NCBI RefSeq assembly: GCF_022479115.1
Contig: NZ_CP092497.1
Location: forward strand, 6,510,001-6,574,000
From: Amycolatopsis sp. EV170708-02-1
GTDB lineage: Bacteria > Actinomycetota > Actinomycetes > Mycobacteriales > Pseudonocardiaceae
DNA: 64,000 nucleotides
Reading direction: 5' to 3'
Shown here: one piece after another, positions 1 to 9,171 of the stretch
Layout of the letters: each line of letters opens with the position of its first letter
Numbering within the stretch: position 1 is the first letter of the stretch
The notes under the pieces: model-generated
Seen by the model: only the letters and a program-made list of their open reading frames with translations
The model's database searches: none
Told to the model about the DNA's origin: nothing
Translations under genes and position numbers: made by a program

Positions 1-1136
1 ATGGACCGGTCGGTGTCGCTCCCGGACACCGCCACGAAGTCGAACATCGACAGGTGCCGGACGAGCTCGCACAGCCCGACCCCGCCGGCGTGCGGGCACA
101 CCGGGACGCCGAATTTGGCCGCCAGCAACAGGATCGCCAGGTTCTCGTTGAACCCGCCGACCCTGGCGGCGTCCAGCTGCAGTACCGAGATCGCGCCCGC
201 CTGCAGGAGCTGTTTGAACACCACGCGGTTCTGGACGTGCTCGCCGGTGGCCACCCGGATCGGGGCGAGCGCCTTGGCGATCGCGGCGTGCCCGAGCACG
301 TCGTCCGGGGAGGTGGGTTCCTCGATCCAGTACGGGTCGTACGGCGCCAGCGCGGTCATCCAGGTGATCGCGGTCGAGACGTCCCAGCGCTGGTTCGCGT
401 CGACGGCGACCCGGATGTCCGGGCCGACGGTCTCGCGGGCGAGCTTCATCCGGCGGACGTCGTCCTCCAGATTCCCGCCGACCTTCAGCTTGATCATCTC
501 GAAGCCGTCCGCGACCGCCTGTTCGGCGAGCCGGACGAGTTTCGCGTCCGAGTAGCCGAGCCAGCCGGGGGAAGTGCTGTACGCGCGGTAGCCGTCGCGC
601 TCGATCTTGGCGATCCGCTCGGCGCGGCCGGGCTCCGCCGCGCGGAGGATGTCGAGCGCTTCCTGCTCGGTCAGCGCGTCGGAGAGATAACGGAAGTCGA
701 CGAGGGAGACCAGGTCCTCGGGCGACATCCCGGCGGCGAACCGCCAGACGGGCAACCCGGCGATCCGCGCGGCGAGATCCCACGCGGCGTTGACGACCGC
801 GCCGATCGCCATATGCGCGACCCCCTTTTCCGGGCCGAGCCAGCGCAGCTGCGAGTCGCCGACCAGTGCCCGCGAGAGGTCGCCGAGCGCGGCCGCGTCG
901 GTGGGCACGTCCCTGCCGACGACGTGCGGTTCCAGCGCGCGGATCGCCGCGGCCTGGACGTCGTTGCCGCGCCCGATGGTGAAGGCGAGCCCGTAACCGT
1001 CCGGGCCGCCGTCGGTGTGCAGCACGACGTACGCGGCCGAGTAGTCCGGGTCCGGGTTCATGGCGTCCGAACCGTCCAGCTCCCGCGAAGTGGGGAAGCG
1101 GACGTCGAGCACCTCCATGCCCACGATCTTCGCCAT
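1..1136 (-). CDS. fucD: L-fuconate dehydratase, enolase superfamily (3' end cut by window edge)
   Basis: This enzyme dehydrates L-fuconate to 2-keto-3-deoxy-L-fuconate in non-phosphorylating L-fucose breakdown. It begins [20 protein letters not shown], and 378 codons are visible of about 440 expected. The enolase-superfamily catalytic KxK is seen as KLKVGG (K216, K218) and the catalytic His lies in CPHAGGVG (H349), two residues offset from the Xanthomonas enzyme as I remember it. The [14 protein letters not shown] metal-ligand segment is also present. The ATG overlaps the stop of the upstream hydrolase (TGATG), so the two are translationally coupled. A related sugar-acid dehydratase is possible, but the active-site pattern is that of FucD. 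Confidence 0.88.
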   Translation of the reverse strand, partial: MAKIVGMEVLDVRFPTSRELDGSDAMNPDPDYSAAYVVLHTDGGPDGYGLAFTIGRGNDVQAAAIRALEPHVVGRDVPTDAAALGDLSRALVGDSQLRWLGPEKGVAHMAIGAVVNAAWDLAARIAGLPVWRFAAGMSPEDLVSLVDFRYLSDALTEQEALDILRAAEPGRAERIAKIERDGYRAYSTSPGWLGYSDAKLVRLAEQAVADGFEMIKLKVGGNLEDDVRRMKLARETVGPDIRVAVDANQRWDVSTAITWMTALAPYDPYWIEEPTSPDDVLGHAAIAKALAPIRVATGEHVQNRVVFKQLLQAGAISVLQLDAARVGGFNENLAILLLAAKFGVPVCPHAGGVGLCELVRHLSMFDFVAVSGSDTDRS

Positions 1137-1996
1137 CACGCCTGCCTGACGTTCTGGCGCTGGCGGCCGAGGCCGTCGATCTCGAGCTCGATGACGTCAC
1201 CTTCGCGCAGGTACGGCTTGGGGTCCTGCTGTCCGAGCGCGACACCCTGCGGGGTGCCGGTGTTGATGAGGTCTCCGGGGCGCAGCACCATGTACTGGCT
1301 CACGTAGTGCACGATCTCGGCGACCGAGAAGATCATGTCCTTGGTCGACGAGTCCTGCTTCTTCTCGCCGTTGACCCACAAGCGCAGGCCGAGGTCCTGC
1401 GGGTCGGCCACCTCGTCGGCGGTGACCAGCCACGGGCCGAGCGGGTTGAAGTTCTCGCACGACTTGCCCTTGTCCCAGGTGCCGCCGCGTTCGAGCTGGA
1501 ACTCGCGCTCGGACACGTCGTTCGAGACGGTGTAGCCGGCGACGTACTCCAGGGCTTCTTCGGCGCTTTCGAGGTAGCGCGCGGTCTTGCCGATGACGAC
1601 GCCGAGCTCGACCTCCCAGTCGGTCTTGGCCGAACCACGCGGCACGAGCACGTCGTCCTCCGGACCGACGACGACGTCGGGGGCCTTCATGAAGACGACG
1701 GGCTCGGCCGGGACCTCGGCACCGGACTCCTCGGCGTGCTGCCGGTAGTTGAGGCCGATGCAGACGACCTTGCCGGGCCGCGCGATCGGCGCGCCCACCC
1801 TGGCCCGCGCGGATTCGGGACCGGCTTCGGGCAGCTCACCGGCGGCCAGCGCGGCCGCGACCCTGGCGACGCCGTCGCCCGCGAAGAAGCTGCCATCGAT
1901 GTCGGCGGTCAGCGCCGAGAGGTCGCGCAGCGTGCCGTCCCCGGCACGTACGAACGGACGCTCACTTCCCGGCTCCCCGAGTCGCAACAGCTGCAC
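1136..1996 (-). CDS. Fumarylacetoacetate hydrolase family protein (probable 2,4-diketo-3-deoxy-L-fuconate hydrolase)
   Basis: A 286-residue FAH-fold hydrolase. The core begins near residue 70 ([12 protein letters not shown]), followed by the [15 protein letters not shown] segment and the metal-binding [11 protein letters not shown] strand. A GTG start at 1996 sits behind a GGAAGGG ribosome-binding site. The stop overlaps the start of the fuconate dehydratase gene by one base. In the known L-fucose pathway an FAH enzyme cleaves 2,4-diketo-3-deoxy-L-fuconate to pyruvate and lactate, and the coupling to fucD suggests that step here. The substrate is inferred from context only; the family is broad. 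Confidence 0.82.
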   Translation of the reverse strand: MQLLRLGEPGSERPFVRAGDGTLRDLSALTADIDGSFFAGDGVARVAAALAAGELPEAGPESARARVGAPIARPGKVVCIGLNYRQHAEESGAEVPAEPVVFMKAPDVVVGPEDDVLVPRGSAKTDWEVELGVVIGKTARYLESAEEALEYVAGYTVSNDVSEREFQLERGGTWDKGKSCENFNPLGPWLVTADEVADPQDLGLRLWVNGEKKQDSSTKDMIFSVAEIVHYVSQYMVLRPGDLINTGTPQGVALGQQDPKPYLREGDVIELEIDGLGRQRQNVRQA

Positions 1997-2044
1997 GGAT
2001 TTTCCCTTCCAACCGAACCGTCAAGAATCAACGGTTCCCAACAG

Positions 2045-2058
2045 ACATCCGATGTATA
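2045..2058 (-). promoter_or_regulatory. Candidate -10 box and palindromic operator of the fuconate operon
   Basis: On the minus strand TATACA (2058-2053) is a good -10 hexamer about 60 nt before the GTG of the FAH gene. It overlaps the palindrome ACATCCGATGT (2045-2055). A repressor bound there would block the promoter. GntR- or IclR-type regulators commonly use such short palindromes in sugar-acid operons. The regulator is not in the window. Confidence 0.4.
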
Positions 2059-2154
2059 CCCGACGACCTTCGAGGAGATCTAGGGGTCGCCGGGATTTGT
2101 CCGGAAAAGTGATCGGATCAGTCTTGTGAAGTCCGGGTGGCGAGACTCACAGCG

Positions 2155-2186
2155 GGAATAGTTACCTACTCTAAGCAAGTTATTCC
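2155..2186. promoter_or_regulatory. Inverted repeat upstream of the MFS gene
   Basis: GGAATA (2155-2160) and TATTCC (2181-2186) are inverted repeats around an unusually AT-rich segment, about 30 bp before the start codon at 2218. This is a plausible operator for the efflux gene; no regulator is adjacent. Confidence 0.3.
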
Positions 2187-2217
2187 TCGCGGAACCATGA
2201 CTGGGGAAGGAACGAGC

Positions 2218-3465
2218 ATGACCATCGCGCCCGAGCGAGTGGAAGAACCTGTCGCGCGGCCTCTCACGACCGGACGCGCCCGGTTCGTCCTGATCCTCGG
2301 CGGCCTGTCCGCCTTCGGGCCCCTGTCCATCGACATGTACCTGCCCGCGCTGCCGCAGATGGCGGGCGAACTGCGCGCCGCGGACGCCACCGTCCAGCTG
2401 ACGCTGAGCGCGTTCATCATCGGGCTCGCCCTCGGGCAGCTGATCCTCGGACCGCTGTCCGACGCGATCGGCCGCCGCAAACCGCTCGTGGCCGGGCTCG
2501 CGCTCTACATGGTCGGCTCGATCCTGTGCGCCGTCGCCCCGACCGCCGAACTGCTCATCGCCGCCCGCGGGGTCCAGGCCTTCGGCGCCGCGGCGGGCAT
2601 CGTGATCGCCAGGGCGACCGTGCGCGACCTCTACTCCGGCACCGCGATGACGAAGTTCTTCTCGCTGCTCATGCTGGTCAACGGGCTCGCCCCGATCCTG
2701 GCGCCGATCATCGGCGGCCAGATCCTGAACTGGACGTCGTGGCGAGGCGTGTTCGTCTGCCTGACCGTGTTCGGCGCGGTCCTGCTGGCCGTCGTCTTCT
2801 TCCTCCTGCCTGAGCCGCTGCCCGTGGAGCGCCGCACGCCGGCGCGGTTCGGCTCGGTGCTGCGGAAGTACGCGAGCCTGCTGGGCGACCGCGGCTTCCT
2901 CGGCTACGCGCTGGCCTCCGGGCTCATGTTCGGCAGCCTGTTCGCCTACATCTCCGGCTCGTCCTTCGCGCTGCAGGGCGTCTACGGGCTCAGCCCGCAG
3001 GCGTACAGCCTGGTGTTCGGGCTCAACGGCATCGGCATCGTGGCCGTCGGGCAGCTGAACGGGCGCATCGTCGGACGTTTCCCGGAGCGGACGCTGCTGA
3101 CCGTCGGTCTCGTCATCGCGGCGGTGGCCGGATTCGGCGTGCTGGCCGCGACGGTGCTGGACCTCGGGCTGATCGGGCTGCTGATCCCGCTGTTCATCCT
3201 GGTGTCGAGTATCGGCATGGTCGCGCCGAACGCGAGCTCGCTGGCGCTCGCCGAACAGGCGCGGTCCGCCGGTTCGGCGTCGGCGCTGCTGGGCGTGCTG
3301 CAGTTCGTCGTCGGCGGGCTGGCGACGCCGCTGGTCGGGCTGGGCGGTCCGGGGACCGCGGTCCCGATGGGGATCGTGATGGCGGGCTTCGGCGTTCTCG
3401 CGCTGCTGGCCTTCGGGACCATGACGCGACCCGCGACGGCAGCCTTGGCGGTCGCGCAGGCGTAG
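2218..3465 (+). CDS. MFS multidrug efflux transporter, Bcr/CflA family
   Basis: A drug:H+ antiporter with about 12 membrane helices, 415 residues. Near the N terminus SAFGPLSIDMYLPALPQMA is the hallmark of the Bcr/CflA (DHA1) group, followed by the MFS motif GPLSDAIGRRKPLV between helices 2 and 3. The ATG at 2218 was chosen because GGGAAGGA lies 6 nt upstream; an in-frame GTG at 2137 lacks this and would extend across the inverted repeat. It is divergent from the fuconate operon and convergent with the flavoprotein gene. Substrate unknown; export of chloramphenicol- or bicyclomycin-like compounds is typical of the family. Confidence 0.85.
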   Translation: MTIAPERVEEPVARPLTTGRARFVLILGGLSAFGPLSIDMYLPALPQMAGELRAADATVQLTLSAFIIGLALGQLILGPLSDAIGRRKPLVAGLALYMVGSILCAVAPTAELLIAARGVQAFGAAAGIVIARATVRDLYSGTAMTKFFSLLMLVNGLAPILAPIIGGQILNWTSWRGVFVCLTVFGAVLLAVVFFLLPEPLPVERRTPARFGSVLRKYASLLGDRGFLGYALASGLMFGSLFAYISGSSFALQGVYGLSPQAYSLVFGLNGIGIVAVGQLNGRIVGRFPERTLLTVGLVIAAVAGFGVLAATVLDLGLIGLLIPLFILVSSIGMVAPNASSLALAEQARSAGSASALLGVLQFVVGGLATPLVGLGGPGTAVPMGIVMAGFGVLALLAFGTMTRPATAALAVAQA

Positions 3466-3468
3466 GGG

Positions 3469-3514
3469 CTCGTGAGTGGCTAGGACGGTTCTAACCGTCC
3501 TAGCCACTCACGAG
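3469..3514. repeat. Family D inverted repeat, copy 1 (22-bp perfect arms)
   Basis: CTCGTGAGTGGCTAGGACGG plus TT, a 2-nt centre (CT), then the exact reverse complement. It lies between convergent genes and is probably a bidirectional terminator, though without a U-tract. It also encodes the last residues (LVSG) and TAG stop of the minus-strand flavoprotein. A near-identical copy is at 39911-39956. Confidence 0.85.
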
Positions 3515-4729
3515 TCCGTTGAGGTCGGCGGTCCTCAGCTGCTCCGCGGTCACGCTCGTGCGTCCCTCGACCAGGGCCTTCAACGCGTCCCCGTCGTCCC
3601 ATTGGTTGACGTTCATCGCGGCGGCCACCTGCCCGTCCCGCAGCCAGAACGCCGTGAAGTCCCGCGCCGCGAGATCGCCCCGCACCACGAGCTCGTCGCT
3701 TTCGGGATCGGCGAGGCCCCGGTACTCGCACCCGAGGTCGTACTGGTCCGAGAAGAAATACGGGCTCCGCAGGTACGGCTCGTTCTCGCCCAGCAGGTTC
3801 CCGGCAACGTGCTCGCCCTGCCACTTCGCGTTCGACCAGTGCTCGACGCGGACGCGTTTTCCGTAGCGGGGGTGGAAATGCGCGGCGATGTCGCCGATCG
3901 CGTAGACGTCGGGCGCGGCCGTCCGCAGGCCGGCGTCGGCGCAGACACCGCCGTCGTCGGACAGTTCCAGCCCGGCGGCGTGCGCGAGGTCGACCCGCGG
4001 CGCCGCGCCGACGGCCACCAGCACCACATCCGCGGGGAGCTCGTCACCACTCTGAAGGCGGACGCCGGTCACCCCGTCCGGGCCGCCGGTGAATCCCGCG
4101 ACACCTTCACCCAACCGCCAGTTCACGCCGTGCTGGGTGTGGAGGTCCTTGAAGACGCCGGACACCTGCTCGCCCAGTACCGCGAGCAGCGGCGAGCCGA
4201 CCTGGTCGACCACGGTCACCTCGGCGCCGTGTTCCCTGGCGGCCGCCGCGGCCTCGGTCCCGATCCAGCCCGCGCCGACGATCACCACCCGCCGGGCGTC
4301 CTTGAACGCCGAGCGGAGCGCCAGCGCGTCGTCGAGGGTGCGCAGGGTCCGCAGCCCCGGCAGATCCCCGCCGGGTACCGGCAACGAGCGCGGCCGGGAG
4401 CCGGTCGCGAGCACGAGCCGGTCGAAGCGGTGTTCGCCGCCCTTGTCGTCGTGCACGAGCCGCGAGCCGAGCTCGATCTTGGTCGCGGTCGCGCCGCCGG
4501 AGAACGCGATGTCCTTCTCGCCGTAGAAACCCTCGTCGTGCACCCAGTCGGGTTCATCCGTCTTGCCCAGCAGAAGCCCCTTGGACAAGGGCGGTAATTC
4601 GTACGGGCGATGCGTATCGGTGCCGAGGAGCACGACTTCGCCCTCGTAGCCGCGTTCACGCAGCGTCCCGGCGGCCGTCGCCCCGGCGAGACCGGCGCCG
4701 ACGATGACGATCTTCCTGGGTTCGGACAT
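3500..4729 (-). CDS. NAD(P)/FAD-dependent ferredoxin/rubredoxin reductase-like oxidoreductase
   Basis: A 409-residue flavoprotein of the putidaredoxin/BphA4-type ferredoxin reductase family, which passes electrons from NAD(P)H to a ferredoxin, usually for a P450 or dioxygenase. The N-terminal FAD site is VGAGLAGATAA, the family segment RPYELPPLSKG follows, the NAD(P) site is VIVGAGWIGTEAA near residue 150, and the second FAD motif is DVYAIGDIA near 270. The C-terminal reductase domain (FWLRDGQVAAAMNVN) is present. GGAGG precedes the ATG. No ferredoxin or oxygenase gene is adjacent, so the partner is unknown. The last codons lie in a repeat. Confidence 0.88.
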   Translation of the reverse strand: MSEPRKIVIVGAGLAGATAAGTLRERGYEGEVVLLGTDTHRPYELPPLSKGLLLGKTDEPDWVHDEGFYGEKDIAFSGGATATKIELGSRLVHDDKGGEHRFDRLVLATGSRPRSLPVPGGDLPGLRTLRTLDDALALRSAFKDARRVVIVGAGWIGTEAAAAAREHGAEVTVVDQVGSPLLAVLGEQVSGVFKDLHTQHGVNWRLGEGVAGFTGGPDGVTGVRLQSGDELPADVVLVAVGAAPRVDLAHAAGLELSDDGGVCADAGLRTAAPDVYAIGDIAAHFHPRYGKRVRVEHWSNAKWQGEHVAGNLLGENEPYLRSPYFFSDQYDLGCEYRGLADPESDELVVRGDLAARDFTAFWLRDGQVAAAMNVNQWDDGDALKALVEGRTSVTAEQLRTADLNGLVSG

Positions 4730-4824
4730 CCATGACCTCCCAAGCAGTCCCTCCCTCGGACGCTACTCCCGTTCCTCCCCATCCGGCCTAGCGAGAGCGG
4801 AAGTCGATCACGATATGAAGGATC

Positions 4825-4856
4825 GGTTAACCCATCAGTAGGAACATGGGGTAACC
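4825..4856. promoter_or_regulatory. Inverted repeat upstream of the 77-residue ORF
   Basis: GGTTAACCCAT (4825-4835) and ATGGGGTAACC (4846-4856) are 11-bp arms with one mismatch and a 10-bp spacer, in the divergent region between the flavoprotein and the small ORF. Candidate operator. Confidence 0.35.
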
Positions 4857-4910
4857 GGCGTCACGCCCCCGAAACCGCCCCGTCCCAGCCTCGGACGAGA
4901 AAGGGAGATC

Positions 4911-5144
4911 ATGGGATACGGGAGGATGAGGACGTTGGCACCCCGGGACGAATGGTCGGTCGGCTGCCGGGATCTCGCGGGCAGGCGCAGGGACGTGACG
5001 GTGTTCGTGAGCAGCGACAAGATCGTGCTCGTGGCGCCGCCCGGAGAGGCCGCCGTACTCGGGCCGCTGGACGTGGGGCGCCTGCGCGCCGCGCTCCGCG
5101 ACGCCGTGGTCGCGGTGGCCGAACATCCGGACCACAGCGAATGA
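4911..5144 (+). CDS. Small protein of unknown function (77 aa)
   Basis: A short soluble protein beginning MGYGRMRTLAPRDEWSVGCR. The ATG at 4911 sits behind AAAGGGAG with good spacing. The middle (VTVFVSSDKIVLVAPPGEAAVL) looks like a beta hairpin, and the C-terminal half (VGRLRAALRDAVVAVAEH) looks like an amphipathic helix. No known domain is recognised. It stands alone: the preceding gene is divergent and the next gene has its own candidate operator. Small proteins of this layout recur in Pseudonocardiaceae, but I cannot assign a role. Confidence 0.65.
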   Translation: MGYGRMRTLAPRDEWSVGCRDLAGRRRDVTVFVSSDKIVLVAPPGEAAVLGPLDVGRLRAALRDAVVAVAEHPDHSE

Positions 5145-5155
5145 CAACTACCGTT

Positions 5156-5171
5156 CCTACTTCTGAGTAGG
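5156..5171. promoter_or_regulatory. Palindrome CCTACT-TCTG-AGTAGG before the double-SDR gene
   Basis: Perfect 6-bp arms separated by 4 bp, about 31 bp upstream of the ATG at 5203. It is well placed for a TetR- or MarR-type repressor controlling the reductase. No regulator gene is adjacent. Confidence 0.4.
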
Positions 5172-5202
5172 TAGAGTCGGCTCCGTTCGGAAGGAGCCGG
5201 CC

Positions 5203-7176
5203 ATGACCACCTACTTCGTGACGGGCGCGACGGGCTTTCTGGGAAAACGCCTGGTCGCGCGCCTACTACGGCGACCGGAGACCGTAGCCGTCCACGTTCT
5301 CGTGAGGGAGACCTCACGCGGGAAGCTCCCGAGCCACGAGAAGCTCGTTCCCGTCACCGGCGATCTGACCGAACCCTCGCTGGGCATCGATCCCGCCCGC
5401 ATGGGCCATCTCGACCACGTCGTGCATCTCGGCGCGATCTACGACCTCACCGCGGACGAGGCGGCGAACCGCGCGGCCAACGTCGACGGCACCCGCAACG
5501 TCCTGGAGTTCGCCGCCGCCGCGAAGGCCGGGCTCTTCCACCACGTCTCTTCGATCGCGGTCGCCGGGCAGTACGCCGGGCGCTTCACCGAGGCCGACTT
5601 CGACCTCGGCCAGGGTTTCGCGTCGCCGTACCACGCGACGAAGTTCGAGGCGGAGAAACTCGTGCGACGGCACGGGAAAACACCGTTCCGCGTGTACCGG
5701 CCGTCCGCCGTGGCCGGTGATTCGCGCACCGGTGAGATGGACAAGATCGACGGCCCGTACTACTTCCTTCCCGCGATCTCGCGGCTCGCCACGCTGCCCC
5801 GCCGGCTCCCTCTCGCCGCCCCGGATCTCGGCGCGACGAACCTCGTCCCGGTCGACTACGTCGTCGAGGCGATGGAACACCTCATGCACGTCGACGCGCC
5901 CAGTGGCAGCACGTACCACCTCGCGTCGCCCCGGCCGCAGCCGCTGCACGAGGTCTACAACGCCTTCGCGCGGGCCGCGGGCGGGCCGAAGATCTCCGCC
6001 GTCCTTCCCGCCCGGCCGTCCGGAGCCCTCAAGCGCGCCGGCACCCGGCTGGCGAAATCCACGGCCGCCGGATTCGACCGGGTCCCCGGCGGGCGGTCGG
6101 CCCGCGCGGCGGTGCTCGCGGAGCTCGGCATCCCGCTCGAAGTCCTGCCGCATCTGAGCATGGAGGTCGACTTCGACACGAGCGCGACCACGGCCGCGCT
6201 CGAAGGCAGCGGGATCACCTTGCCTCCACTGAAGGAGTACGCCGGTCCGCTCTACCGGTACTGGCTGGAGCACCTCGATCCCGATCGCGGGCGCCGGCGT
6301 CCCGGGCCGGAGCCGCTGGTCGGCCGGAAGGTCCTCATCACCGGCGCGTCCTCGGGGATCGGGCGCGCGTCCGCGCTGGCCGTCGCCGCGAAGGGCGGCG
6401 AAGTGATCCTCGTGGCCAGGCGTGCCGACGAACTCGAAGAGGTCCGCGAGCAGATCGTCGCGGCGGGCGGCAAGGCCTCGGCGTACCCGTGCGACCTCAC
6501 CGACGGCGGCGCCGTCGACGCTCTGGTCAAGGACGTGCTCGCCGCCCACGGCGCCGTCGACATGCTGGTCAACAACGCGGGCCGCTCGATCCGGCGGTCG
6601 CTTTCGCTGTCCACCGAACGGTTCCACGACTTCGAGCGCACGATGGCGATCAACTACTTCGGGCCAGTGCGGCTGACGCTGGGGCTGCTGCCGTCGATGA
6701 CCGCGCGCGGCTTCGGGCACGTGGTCAACGTGACCACCCAAGGACTGCAAACGGACACACCGAGGTTTTCCGCTTACCTGGCCTCGAAGGCCGCGCTGGA
6801 GGAGTTCGGGCTGACCGCCGGCCGGGAAACGCTTTCCGACGGCGTCACCTTCACCTCGGTCCGGATGCCGCTGGTGCGCACCGACATGATCGCCCCGACC
6901 GGCTCCTATCGAGGCATGCCGTCGAGCTCCCCCGAACGCGCCGCCGCGCTCGTGGTGAAGGCACTGGAGAAACGACCGGAGATCCTGAACCTGCCCGAGG
7001 GCACGGCCGCCGAACTGGTGACGCTCGTCGCACCGAAGACGGCGCGGTTCTTCGCCCACCTCGTCTACCGCGCGATGCCGGAGTCCGCGCCGGAATCCCG
7101 TGGCCTGCCCCGGAAGGCCCCGCTCGCCTCGGTGGCGGGCGCGGTCACCCGGCTGGTCTGGCGCCGTCGTCCCTGA
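5203..7176 (+). CDS. Two-domain short-chain dehydrogenase/reductase, AcrA1-like fatty acyl-CoA reductase
   Basis: A 657-residue fusion of two Rossmann enzymes. The N-terminal extended SDR has TGATGFLG (7-14) and active-site YHATK (Y143, K147), as in thioester reductase and fatty acyl-CoA reductase domains. The C-terminal classical SDR has TGASSGIG (380-387), an NNAG motif and YLASK (Y525, K529). This order and length match mycobacterial AcrA1 (Rv3391, about 650 aa), which is linked to reduction of fatty acyl-CoA. GGAAGGAG precedes the ATG. Both catalytic sites look intact. The substrate, presumably a long-chain acyl thioester or aldehyde, is inferred. Confidence 0.85.
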   Translation: MTTYFVTGATGFLGKRLVARLLRRPETVAVHVLVRETSRGKLPSHEKLVPVTGDLTEPSLGIDPARMGHLDHVVHLGAIYDLTADEAANRAANVDGTRNVLEFAAAAKAGLFHHVSSIAVAGQYAGRFTEADFDLGQGFASPYHATKFEAEKLVRRHGKTPFRVYRPSAVAGDSRTGEMDKIDGPYYFLPAISRLATLPRRLPLAAPDLGATNLVPVDYVVEAMEHLMHVDAPSGSTYHLASPRPQPLHEVYNAFARAAGGPKISAVLPARPSGALKRAGTRLAKSTAAGFDRVPGGRSARAAVLAELGIPLEVLPHLSMEVDFDTSATTAALEGSGITLPPLKEYAGPLYRYWLEHLDPDRGRRRPGPEPLVGRKVLITGASSGIGRASALAVAAKGGEVILVARRADELEEVREQIVAAGGKASAYPCDLTDGGAVDALVKDVLAAHGAVDMLVNNAGRSIRRSLSLSTERFHDFERTMAINYFGPVRLTLGLLPSMTARGFGHVVNVTTQGLQTDTPRFSAYLASKAALEEFGLTAGRETLSDGVTFTSVRMPLVRTDMIAPTGSYRGMPSSSPERAAALVVKALEKRPEILNLPEGTAAELVTLVAPKTARFFAHLVYRAMPESAPESRGLPRKAPLASVAGAVTRLVWRRRP

Positions 7177-7290
7177 CGTCCCGCCGCCGGGGCTCGATCG
7201 GGGGACGCCCCCGGCCGCTACCATCGGTTTCCGATACGCCGGGGGGTCGGCGGGCACGGGCCGAGGTAGGGACGACCGGGAAGGGGCAGT

Positions 7291-9099
7291 GTGGACGTCG
7301 CCAGTCCCCCACTGTCGGCCGGACCGGATGCCGAGGTGGTACGTCCGTCCAGGACAGTGCTGCGGCTTTCCCTGCACGCGGCGTGGGTGCTCGCGCTCGC
7401 CGTCGCCACCGAACTCCGGGTGGGGCGCTTCGGTTTCCACCCGTCGGACCAGGGTTTCATCCTCGCCCAGGCCTGGCGGGTGCGGCACGGGGAGGTCCCG
7501 CACTCGGACATCATCTCCGCGCGGCCGCTGGGTTCGGCGTACCTGCACATCGTCGATTTCCTGGTGCCGGGGCCGCTGTTCTTCGTCTCCAGCGTGCTCA
7601 GCATGCTGGAGATCATCCTGGCGACCATCGCGTTCGCGGTGCTGGTCACCCGCCGCCGCGTCCGTGACTGGGGGCCGGGGCTCACCGGGCTGACGGCGGC
7701 CGCGTCGCTGCTGAACCTCAACGCGTTCCCGCTGATGGCGTGGCACACGATCGACGGCATCTTCCTGACCGCGTGCGGCGCCTGGGCGCTGGATTCGGGG
7801 CTGCGCAACGGCAAGGCGTGGCCGCGACGGCTCGGCCTGGTGCTGCTGGGCACCTCGGTGTTCGTCAAGCAGAGTTTCGCGCCGGTGCCGCTGATCGCGT
7901 TGTGCTGGCTGCTGCTGCACCCGTCGCTGCGCGAGGGCGCGTTCCGCACCGGCCGCTGGTGGGGGCGGCTGGCCTGGGATCTCTTGGCACTGGGCGCTTT
8001 TCTGCTCTTCTACGTCGGAATCGTCACCCTCGACGGCGGGCTCGGCGCGATGGCGGAGCAGCTCACCGGCGGTCTGCCCGCGTACGGCGAGCGGCTTCTC
8101 GGGCTGTGGCTGGAAAATCCCGCGTCCCTGCTGAGTCCACCGGTGCGGGGCTTGACCTTCTTCCTGATCGCCGGGGTGTTCCTGGCCCTGCTCGGGATCT
8201 TCCGCGACCGTGCCGGTTTCACCGGGGCGATCCTCGCCCGGCTGCTGCTCCTGGCGGGCGTGGCGGTGGTGGTCGGTACGGTCGTCGACGGGCACTTCAC
8301 CGGCGCGTCGCGCTGGGCGGACGTCCTCTGGTGGATCCTCGGTGTGGCGCTGCTGGTGAACTGGGCGTCGGCGCGGCGGTTCTCACGTATGGGCGCGCTG
8401 GTCTTCGCGACCGGCTTCATGACCAGCCTGTCGTGGGGGAACGACACCCCGACGTTGTTCACCGGGACACTGGCGCTGACGGCGATCCTGCTGCTGGCGG
8501 ACGCGCTGCCGCCGCTGCCGGCACCGTCTCGCCGGATCGGTCTGGCGGGGGCCACGGCGATGGGCCTGGTCGCGGTGCTGGCGTCGGGCTGGGCCGTGGT
8601 CGCGCATCACGACGAAGCCGCGTACCTCGACATGGCGCACGAGAAGCTGACCGGCGACCTCGGCAAGGTGACGCCGTCGATGCGCGGGATCCGGACGAAC
8701 CCCGGCACCTTCACCTACATCTCCCAGATCCAGGACTGCGTCACGCGTTTCCCCGCCGGGCGCACGGCCGTCCTGCCCGACAACCCGTTCGCCTATCCCG
8801 CCTTCGGCCTGCGCAACCCGTTCCCGCTGGAATGGCCGCTGCCGCTGGAGATCGTCGCCGACGCCCCGGAACGCATGCTCGCGACGGCCGACGGGCTCAA
8901 CCGCGACGGCGACTACCTGGTGCTGTTCCAGACCGTGAGCATGCCCGCGCTGGCCAAGGGCGGGCCGGTGCCCGCGCAGGTCGCGGGGGACGCGCCGATC
9001 TTCGACTACCTCGGGCTGGAGAACGCGCTGCGGTCGCGGCTCACCGGGCAGACCGTCACCTGCGGCAGCTTCATCGGCAAGTGGGCGCCGCGCCCCTGA
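7291..9099 (+). CDS. Polytopic membrane protein, GT-C glycosyltransferase-like
   Basis: A 602-residue integral membrane protein with roughly ten to twelve hydrophobic helices and a soluble C-terminal region after about residue 430. The first outer loop (HPSDQGFILAQAWRVRHGEV) has the acidic residue after helix 1 and the 'A-W-R-HG' pattern seen in GT39/GT83-type lipid-linked sugar transferases. The GTG start at 7291 is supported by GGGAAGGGG. The gene is alone, followed by a long inverted repeat. Assignment to GT-C is by topology and this loop only. Donor and acceptor are unknown; a plain transporter-like function cannot be excluded. Confidence 0.6.
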   Translation: MDVASPPLSAGPDAEVVRPSRTVLRLSLHAAWVLALAVATELRVGRFGFHPSDQGFILAQAWRVRHGEVPHSDIISARPLGSAYLHIVDFLVPGPLFFVSSVLSMLEIILATIAFAVLVTRRRVRDWGPGLTGLTAAASLLNLNAFPLMAWHTIDGIFLTACGAWALDSGLRNGKAWPRRLGLVLLGTSVFVKQSFAPVPLIALCWLLLHPSLREGAFRTGRWWGRLAWDLLALGAFLLFYVGIVTLDGGLGAMAEQLTGGLPAYGERLLGLWLENPASLLSPPVRGLTFFLIAGVFLALLGIFRDRAGFTGAILARLLLLAGVAVVVGTVVDGHFTGASRWADVLWWILGVALLVNWASARRFSRMGALVFATGFMTSLSWGNDTPTLFTGTLALTAILLLADALPPLPAPSRRIGLAGATAMGLVAVLASGWAVVAHHDEAAYLDMAHEKLTGDLGKVTPSMRGIRTNPGTFTYISQIQDCVTRFPAGRTAVLPDNPFAYPAFGLRNPFPLEWPLPLEIVADAPERMLATADGLNRDGDYLVLFQTVSMPALAKGGPVPAQVAGDAPIFDYLGLENALRSRLTGQTVTCGSFIGKWAPRP

Positions 9100-9164
9100 C
9101 GCGTTTCGTCCTCTGAATGCGGTGGTTGGCGACGCGAACTACCGCATTCAGAGGACGAAACGCG
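9100..9164. repeat. Family B inverted repeat, copy 1 (24-bp perfect arms)
   Basis: CGCGTTTCGTCCTCTGAATG plus CGGT (9100-9123) pairs exactly with 9141-9164; pairing can continue inward with one G-U. It lies between the stops of two convergent genes, so it is a probable bidirectional terminator. Relatives are at 17009-17074 and 32548-32604. Confidence 0.85.
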
Positions 9165-9171
9165 AGGGGGA

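Noticed and set aside
54..1307. A 417-codon plus-strand frame over the fuconate dehydratase gene.
   Set aside because: Shadow frame; the minus strand encodes a clear enolase-superfamily enzyme with its catalytic residues.
2080..3507. A 475-codon minus-strand frame across the MFS gene.
   Set aside because: Arg/Gln/Asp-rich nonsense translation that begins in a family D repeat; the plus-strand MFS protein is clear.
5314..8295. A 993-codon open frame on the minus strand opposite the double-SDR gene.
   Set aside because: High-GC shadow frame: Arg/Gly/Pro/Ala-rich with no domain, and it spans two well-supported genes on the other strand.
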